Shown: positions 26,303 through 64,000 of the stretch, one piece after another
How positions within the stretch are numbered: the stretch's first letter is position 1
Layout: each line of letters starts with the position of its first letter
From: Tiliqua scincoides
Lineage: Eukaryota; Chordata; Lepidosauria; Squamata; Scincidae
Assembly (NCBI RefSeq): GCF_035046505.1
Contig: NC_089823.1
Coordinates: 36,194,388 to 36,258,387 of the forward strand
Length of the DNA stretch: 64,000 bases
Reading direction: 5' to 3'
The notes under the pieces: generated by a model
What the model was told of the DNA's origin: nothing
The model's input: only the letters and a program-made list of their open reading frames with translations
The model's database searches: none
Translations under genes and position numbers: made by a program

Positions 26303-26530
26303 GAACAGTGATTTTTCTACCACTGTGCCATGGCTTCTTGTTGTGTCATAAACGATCCATGAGAGTTTGGGGGAGGGTCATTTATTAGTAGGGCCATTGG
26401 TGGATGTGAGCCCCCCACCAGCAGTGCAATGTACCTTCAAAATTGTAAAAAAAATCTGATGGCATGCCTTGAAAATTTTAGTGCCTTATCAGTGTGCCAT
26501 GAGATGGAAAAAGTTGGAAATCACTGGCTT
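26303..26530. mobile_element. hAT-like MITE
   Basis: It starts ACAGTGATTTTTCTACCACT then GTGCCATGGC and ends TGTGCCATGAGATGGAAAAA then GTTGGAAATCACTG. These are inverted ends of the hAT type. It is related to 15740-15960. Confidence 0.65.
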
Positions 26531-27085
26531 TTTCAAAGTAATAGGAACTGGATGATCACAATTCCCAAGATTGCACTAGCTTAAAAGTGCCAGTGATGGT
26601 ATCGGAATTACTGAAGGCCATGTTATTCTTGGTTGTGTTCATACATTATATTGGTGCACATTAACATGGGCCAATGAGGTCATGACTGTGGTGTAGGGGA
26701 ATTGTGTGTATGCTTAATCTTGAAATTGATTCAGTAGGAAAAGGATCACTTCTTTAGTAACCACCTAACTGTAAGCCATGCATGTTGACAAGCAGTTTAG
26801 TAGGTTAAGTAAAATCAAATGATTAGACTGTTAAAGTCCCCTGCCCGTAGCATACATGTCATTTGTGGACTTCCTCATTCGGTGTAGAGGACAGATTGCA
26901 TAGTTTGTGCATATCTGCTGTTCCAAAATGAAAACAACTTTTGAGGTAGGGAACTCGCTGAGCATTGGTACTCTTGTATCAGTTGGACTCAGGTGAGCGA
27001 CTGCTAAGTTAATGGTTTGTAGCAAAATTGGACCACACTAACCCAGTGTGGTGGACAGTGAAAATTCTTTGTCAGATACTCATGC

Positions 27086-27240
27086 AGTACAGGGGGGCCC
27101 CTATCCATGGATCGGGTCCATGGGATCCCCTCCGGAGGGTCCTCTGAGCCCTAGAGGTAAAAAAAAGTCACTAGGTTTCATGGCAAAACAAGAAGTGACT
27201 TTTTTATGTCTAGGGTTCAGTCTTAGCTGGGCAGAAATCG
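27086..27240. mobile_element. Tigger-like MITE end
   Basis: It begins TACAGGGGGGCCCCTATCCA and contains GGTAAAAAAAAGTCACTAGG mirrored weakly by GAAGTGACTTTTTTATGTC. Only part of the element is clear. Confidence 0.4.
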
Positions 27241-28609
27241 CAAATGTCCATCCACCCTTGACCTCTGCTGAGCCTCACCATTTTGATCAGATTAAATCTT
27301 CCTACTCTTTGAAAACTAACTACTCTCCAGAGAAGACATATCAATATAATGAAACCACAATCTGATTTGATATTTAGCCTTGTTCAGACTCCCAGTGATG
27401 CTAATGAAATTGTTTGAGGAAGTGTGGGGCTACCAGCAGGTTTGTAACCTGGGTGCCAGCTGTAGGCAGTTGCTTAATGTGGGCTATGCAGGTAGCCACA
27501 CCAGTTTGCATATGTGCAGCTGCCCTTTCTTTAAGTTGCCATGAATGCTCAGATTGATTTAGCTGTGTATATATGGCCCTTGTAGAGATATAGGTTGACA
27601 GTTTGTGCTTTTGTATAGTTCACTCCTGACTATAGCTTTGTATACTATTACTTTAGGTGCTTCAGAAACACATATATGCATACATACACGTGCAACCACA
27701 GTTCATATATATTCAGTACTTTTGGTTGTGGTACAAAAACCCTGCTGGACATTTCCAGAAAGGGGGAAAGTAAAAGGCTTCACATTGAACAACAAACAGT
27801 TTATGAGGTGGGGGAATTCATGCAAGGGACAAAAGAGGCAGAGAAAACTAAGATAAGCATAAAACTGAAAACCAATACTCATATATGGTCATGTTATTCA
27901 TACTAAGTATGGATGGTTTCAGTTTTAATTAACCTTGGGTTAGGAAAACAACTGATTGCTTGCCAGGGAAATTGTGGGAGTAATTTGTAAAGGAAAGAGG
28001 TGTATTACATTGGCAAATAAACTGTGGGGAAAAATTGCCTTTTGCTTCACAGCTCCACTCTCTCCCAATAAAACTTAGGAATTGTAAAATCATAAAGCTC
28101 TGCTGCCAGTATTTGGCTCCTTGGTGATCCAGTGAGGTGGTAGAGCCTCTGGGCTGCAGAAAATTTTGCAAAAGGGAGAAAGCATGGTTCAGGAGGGTAA
28201 AGCAATCCATTGGTTTGCAAGTGTTAAGGGTGCTCCTTTTTAAAGGATGGGGGGGGTGAGAAATCAGTGTAAGTACAGGAAGAGGAAGTCAGCTATAAAG
28301 ACAAGACCTCAAAGATCCTTGTTGTACCCTTCAGAGTACAAGAATGTCCTAGCCTCAATCACAGCCTGAAGAAAACACTCCACCAAAAAGTTCAAATTAG
28401 GTAGTGATGGGCTACCAGGGCACAACCAAAATATTGCATCTTAAATTGTAATTTCCAAAGGGTCTTCTGACTATCCTAAAACCATACCAGAAGGAATGTT
28501 AAGCGTATTTCAGGAAAAACTTTGACTTAATTCCCTGACTTTTATACCTGATCATTTCAACTTACTTATACTTTATTCTGTGTCTGCTGAAAATACCAAT
28601 GACCCAAAT

Positions 28610-30704
28610 ACTATTATGACTAAAAATATTTTATTAAGAGTACAGTGTACCTGCAATGTACTTAGAAGAAAATTTTATAAACCAATCCAATATTCCTTGT
28701 TCATATTTTAATACATTGAATAAACACCTTTAAAACCTACATCTCTTTATATATACTGTTTAAATGCTTAAGCAATACAAATATAGCACTTTGTTTAGCG
28801 GGGAGGGACTGAGCCATTCTCAAAAACAGTCTTCAATATTCCATCCTATAAAGTAGAACACATTACTTTTAAATTTTATAGAAACAAAAATGTTTTTTAA
28901 ATATAGCGAAGATGGAGAAGGTTTTGTATGATTTGGCAGTAATTATTTTATACAATATCCCTAACATCTGTATCGATCTATGCTTCACTCTAAACTAAAT
29001 GATCATACTAGTTTGTTAAGGGTACGTGTAAACCTGTTTATTCTTGATTTGACAGTCTTGGCTGCTTCTCATGTGTACAGTCAGTTATGAATGGTGCACA
29101 CCTGTTTTGAAGATGACTTTCCCTGGAAGCAGTGAGTGAAAGTAAATTGAGTCTTTGCTTCTGTGTATTGCAGAATAGTTGTACATAAAATTCACACATT
29201 CTTCAGAAGCAACAGGCTACATGTGTGTTTGTAACTGATAACCCATACTGGAGCACAAAACTATCTTGAGAAGTGGCCTTATGCTACACTCCATTATGAT
29301 CACATATTGTAAGTCTTGCACATAATATTTTACCTTTTGTTATACCAAAGAACCACCTATAGTTGGCTGGATTCTATCTTTGGCAGTAGGTAAAATTAAT
29401 TCACTGCAGGGAGGCAAGAATATATGTATAGTTTCCTGCTAGTTACTGTAAAGTGTGGGCTATCTTAGGATAAAGCTAATTACCCAAAAGTCAATGCCAC
29501 AGCAATATGTGTGCATGAACCTTTTAAGAGCTCTGCCGTCAAAGGAGGTTTGACTCAAAGAACTGCCCTACTGCCGCATTGTAAAGTCCTGCTTTGATAA
29601 GTCAAAACCCTGCTGAGCTTGCAAAATTATAAGGACAACGAAGGTGGCTGCAAAGTGGTAAGGTGGATTTGACTATATATGAGGTACAGATGCATGGCTG
29701 AATGGTGATCCAGATGGGTTCAGTCACCCTGACAGTGGGATACTTTTGCAGCACTTGGACTGATGCAGACTATTTGGGTACAGATATACATATACACTAT
29801 TGGTTTGCTAGAGTATTCAGTTCAGTTGGAGAACTGTATATTTTCACTGGACACATGAAGTGGCAGAAAAGTTACAAGGGTTACCTGACTGAATAATTTA
29901 AGTATGCTCGGGGGGGAAAGAAAAACCAGAACATGATCTTTGGCAGTATACAACAATACGACTCAGAATACATACCTGTTTATCAACTTAAAAAAAAAAG
30001 GTACCTCAAAATGTCGCACCAATGATAAATAACTACATCTTCAAAATATGTAGATGGTACCATAAGAGATCAATAGGGAGCCAGCTTCCCAAGACATTGG
30101 ACCAATTCACGCAACAAGAAAATATGGCTAGTTTGAATTAGGAAAGTGGCCTGAAACCTGCTGATACCATGCATTTTCTCTTTCCTGGTTGCATGCTGCC
30201 CGACATTGTAGTTTGTTTAAACGGTGGCTCTGGTTTGTGCAAAGTCAGAAATGTAATTTAGCTCTGGTTCACAAGGTAGGTTGTGAAGTAGGGATTAAAT
30301 TCTAGTTACACATTCCAATTTGCGAACTAGACTTAAGCCACAGATTCTGTCATCTCAGGCATCACAGAGCTGTGCTTTAAACAAATAAGGTTGCAAATAT
30401 GGCTCTACACTGAATGGGATGGGGGAGGAAGGAGCAAACGTTTTTTGGCAGCTTCAAATGTAATTCATGATTCAGACTAACCATAGTTTGTTGATCAGGT
30501 GAACAGGCTCATGACGTGTTCTAATTCTTCCTACAACAGATCTGTAAATCTGGGCGACTATAATTAAGCAGCCAATGCTATTGAACAGTTAGCACAGTAT
30601 TTTCAGTATGACAAGTATAATACTATGACAAATTTCCGTCTTTGAGCTTGTCTGTTTCCGTCATTGCTGGATGTAATTTCTCAGTATTCAGTTCATGTTT
30701 TATT
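28610..30704 (-). terminator. ABI3BP: ABI3BP 3' UTR with candidate poly(A) signals
   Basis: A minus-strand AATAAA lies at 28630-28635 and would close a UTR of about 2.1 kb. A proximal AATAAA at 30699-30704 directly follows the stop. The interval is AT-rich with no recognisable repeat, which suits a UTR, but the true 3' end cannot be proved from sequence. Confidence 0.5.
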
Positions 30705-60656
<29,952 letters not shown>

Positions 60657-63600
60657 CTGTATAACGTTACAAGACACCACTGTTAACGGAGGAACCACAC
60701 ACCGCGTAATCAGAAAGAGAAAAATGGCTACTAGCTACACTTCTCAAGCAAAATTTTAAGGTATGAGCTTCAGCGATAAGAACTGCAAAAGAACACAAAA
60801 CACAGACAGGGAAGAGCTGAAAGGAGTTACTTTGAGCTTTTATATTTCTTGCATGAAAATGTGCATGCCTGTAGCATCAGACCACAAAAAACAGCACAGC
60901 AAGGCAGCTAAGCGGCTTCACAAAAACGTACGCTATTTATTCAGTTAAGAAGCTTTACAGTCTTTTTGCATGGTTTTATATTGATATACAATAGTTGTCA
61001 TGAAGTGTGACTGGCAGGGATCAGATGGGTAGTGGCTGAGGACGCATGTACATCAGAGGTCCCCTGCCCAGCTGGACTGGCCCCTGATCCCTCCAGTACT
61101 AGTGGCAGCAGTAGTGCCGACTGTACTAACAGGCAGCAGGTGGGGGCGCCATAGAGGCCCAGTGCTAGACTTTGCCCCATGAGCCCTAGGAACCTTGGGC
61201 CAGCACTAGGCAGGGGAGTTAGGTTAATGTGAGCACAGTGACCACTGCTTTCCAGAGATACAAACCCCTTTTAGTGGGCATTGCTGCATTTGGAAGAGTC
61301 TTTTGTTGCTTTATTCAACTTTCAACCCAAGATTTATTTGTGAGGAAGCAACTGAAAGGTTGGCAGTGTGACCCTGCCTACAAGTGCTGCTGTGATCTTT
61401 CCACTATCTTTGTGCATTACATAAACAAACATGGCCATGTCCATAAGTGTGTTGCCATGTCTTGCCTATGTATGTAGCAGCCATTTTGATATCAGTTTAA
61501 ATATATATGTATTCACATAAAAAACATAAGTAGTGGAAGGCAGATTGGCAGGCAATAGAAACATCAGGAGGCACCAGGGACAGTGGAGTTCTAAATCAAC
61601 CAGTTAAACTATTTTGGATCAGAAACCCAAGACAACCCAATTTAGGCTGATGCATTTCTTCCTAAAAGAAAACGCATGGCTTAGTCTTTCAAGAACTACA
61701 ATCTGTGGTTATTTATTTGAAGCCCAGCCATTCTTCCTAAACTCTGTGATGGAATTCCCTAGCTGTCATAGGGATTTGCCAGGGAAAGCATTGCGAACAA
61801 ACTGCCTTTTCTTGTGGAAAGATTAAGCAATGATAACCAAATTTTCTCATTTTTGACAGAAAGACTTGAAGGCTCACTGTGGAATCCTGAGGAGGCCTAA
61901 TGAATGCTTTTGTCTTGTGCTGGGGAAGATCACGAAAACAGAATTTGACATAGCATAGTATCATTTTCTCAAATGCTTCTAGTATTGTGTGCTTTCCTTA
62001 GGGTGCAATCCTAACCCCTTATGTCAGTGCTTTCCAGCACTGGCATAGCGGTGCCAATGGGACATGTGCCGCATCCTGCAGTTGGTGTCAGTCACGGAGG
62101 CCTCCTCAAAGTAAGGGGAGGAGCTCTGTTCCCTTTGAGGCCTCCTCAAAGTAAGGGCAATGCAGCTCTGTTCCCTTACCCCAGAGCTGCATTGCCCTTA
62201 CGTCAGTGCTGGAAAGCCCCCTCCCACTTGCCCTCAGAGCCAGTCAGGCAGTAACAGCTGGATTGAGATGTTGGAACAAGTAGCAGAGCAGTCATCCCAG
62301 CATAATTAAGCCATTTCTGCCCAACACAACTGGGAGCAAATGCGTACACCTGTGGGTCAGGCAAAAAAATGGGTTAATGTGAATCACTTGAGGATTTTCA
62401 GCTACAGAGCATTCAGTTCACTGTTTTGGAAGAAGGTTGTAGGGTTCTCAACCTCCCTGGAAAACTGCTCCCTTCCATGTGTCATGTACTCTCCTAAGGG
62501 GAGTCCCACATCACAGTTTGAGAACCACAAGTGACTGCATTTAGTACTTCGTATCTGTCCAGCCAGACTCTATAAAGTTGCAGAAATGAAGAAGCACAAC
62601 CACTGCTTTACAGGGCCTCTCTCAACTATGTGGGTACCTTGTATGGGGAAAGTCCAGCCAATTCTATCTTTCTGCCTATAATTGTTTTTTTAAAAAGGAT
62701 AAAAAGGTGCCAGTCTTTGCTACTGACACCCCTAGACACACTACCAAAAGTACCTAGGAATATAGCGTGAGTGAACTGTATTTTTTAATACTAGCCAGAC
62801 ACCTTTGATTTCAAGAATTCAAACTGTGCAGTAAGAGACATTATGAAAAATGGGTTGAGGAATAAGTTCATATATTTCAAGACTGATTTTGATTAACGCT
62901 GTGACTGCTTATTGATAATACTACAATTGTTCTTTTGGTTAAGGGGATGCCTGAAGTTGTCACTTGTCAGAAGTTGTCCGGTTTTATGAATTAAGCATAT
63001 TCTGTAGTTTATAATTAAAAAGGTTTGCTTTCCATGCATTATTCTTTCCATGGTTTAATACTAGACAGAATTTAAGAGGGAAAGTTTTCAAAACACCAGT
63101 ACAACAATGAGCTCATGCATAGCTTTGGAGAAATTGTAGTTACACAAATAAAATGACAGCAGATAGAAATACCTAAGTAGCATTGAGTAGCATGGACTGT
63201 TGTGAGGAATACAAATTAAAATTATGCATTTTCTTTCCAATAGATGCACAGGCATTCCCAACAAGATGATAATCATTGCACTAAAGAAATGATCAGTGCA
63301 ACTTTAATTCTACATGCATCTATCAGAAAACATGCTATCAAACACAGTAGGACTACACTTCCAATTTAATAACTAAAATGTTCTGCTACATTACAGAGGT
63401 TTGAATCCTAAGAACCATAACTGATGTACTGTGGAACAGAGATTTTTTTTGCATCCTGCTCTCTGCAGCTCTCCAAAAACATTCCTAAGGTTGGGGGGAG
63501 GAACCTCTGAACAGCATCTGATTCACTACAGGACAGGCTATGGCAATATAGGAAGGAAGAATTGGTAGGAACCCAAGTCCCTCCCCTTGCACAAGACTCT

Positions 63601-64000
63601 CCCTTTGTGAAAGTACCTTCCTCTAATGGCAATGCTTCACTGAACTGAAGCCAAGTCTAATCAATCAATCAGTCTGATACTTTAAAAAAGCTTAAATGTA
63701 AAATGTTAACGTATATAGGACAACAGTAACATTACAGACTTTAAAGACTGGGGTCTTTTGTTAATTCATCCATTAAATAAGAACATTTTGCAGAGGAAAA
63801 GAAAAACAAGTTGTGCTCATTTTTCTGTTCTGGACTCCAGCTTGAAGAGATAGTCCATATAAAAAAATGGACAAATTAGTACAGGTGTGCCCCTTTATCT
63901 GCAGATGATATGTTCCTGCTACTACCACAGATACCAGAAACCATGGATATTAGCAAGCCCTATTCAAATTCTGCCCCGTGGTGTTCATGACTCTCTTCAT
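60657..64000 (-). other. ABI3BP intron at the right edge
   Basis: No further exon with an ABI3BP-like linker and usable splice sites was found. It includes a GC-rich repeat at about 61000-61230, palindromic copy 7 and, from about 63880 to the edge, a Tigger-like end (ACAGGTGTGCCCCTTTATCT then GCAGAT). The rest is AT-rich. Confidence 0.45.
62001..62218. mobile_element. 180-bp palindromic element, copy 7, with internal duplication
   Basis: It starts GGGTGCAATCCTAACCCC and keeps both CCAGCACTGGCATAGCGGTG and TTACGTCAGTGCTGGAAAG. The unit GAGGCCTCCTCAAAGTAAGG appears twice (about 62096 and 62139), each followed by GCTCTGTTCCCTT. The outer right TIR is lost. Confidence 0.65.

Larger units (their letters stand above)
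26141..28609. other. Intergenic spacer between the 3' ends of TFG and ABI3BP
   Basis: About 2.5 kb with no supported gene on either strand. It contains a C run followed by an A run at 26215-26235, a hAT-like MITE at 26303-26530 and a Tigger-like end at 27086-27240. The rest is AT-rich. Confidence 0.65.

Noticed and set aside
63408-63632. Minus-strand frame near the right edge as an ABI3BP exon
   Set aside because: The translated sequence is not linker-like and the frame ends without a donor.

Overview
The window looks like nuclear DNA from a squamate reptile. The evidence is a vertebrate intron-exon architecture, AT-rich introns packed with small palindromic DNA-transposon remnants, tRNA-derived SINEs of the lizard type, CR1 and L2 LINEs, and two neighbouring genes recognisable by their protein sequences: TFG on the + strand and ABI3BP on the - strand. 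The species cannot be named from sequence alone. TFG and ABI3BP are also neighbours, tail to tail, in human, so this is conserved synteny.

Layout. 1-7260 is upstream DNA with no supported gene, filled with repeats. A CpG-rich promoter with NRF1-like motifs lies at about 7260-7800 and contains the non-coding first exon of TFG (donor at 7564). Seven coding exons follow between 11506 and 25728 and give a complete protein of 397 residues: PB1 domain, coiled coil and P/Q-rich tail. Two poly(A) signals lie at 26041 and 26119. About 2.5 kb of plain intergenic DNA separates this from the 3' end of ABI3BP.

ABI3BP runs on the - strand from beyond the right edge to a stop at 30705. Nine exons are well supported: two Pro/Thr/Lys-rich linker exons, one short linker exon, two exons carrying most of a fibronectin type III domain, the exon closing that domain, a 30-nt microexon, and three exons for the conserved C-terminal domain. 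All reading phases agree across the junctions. A tenth, weaker exon candidate lies at 53630-53689. The 5' half of the gene is outside the window.

Mobile elements dominate the rest. A nearly full-length CR1 LINE (34215-38337) and a 5'-truncated CR1 (about 55542-58624) lie in ABI3BP introns, antisense to the gene. The second CR1 was itself hit by another LINE that landed with a 5' inversion, and it appears to sit inside an older MITE-like element, so three layers are nested. A palindromic element of about 180 bp occurs seven times, a palindromic element of about 85 bp four times, and hAT-like, Tigger-like and fold-back MITEs are common in introns. One hAT-like MITE with a perfect 8-bp target duplication ends 45 nt from the TFG exon 5 acceptor. 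No operon, CRISPR array or prokaryote-type system is present, and I found no wholly new gene system. The more interesting signals are the nested insertions, the abundant palindromic families and several splice-site details.
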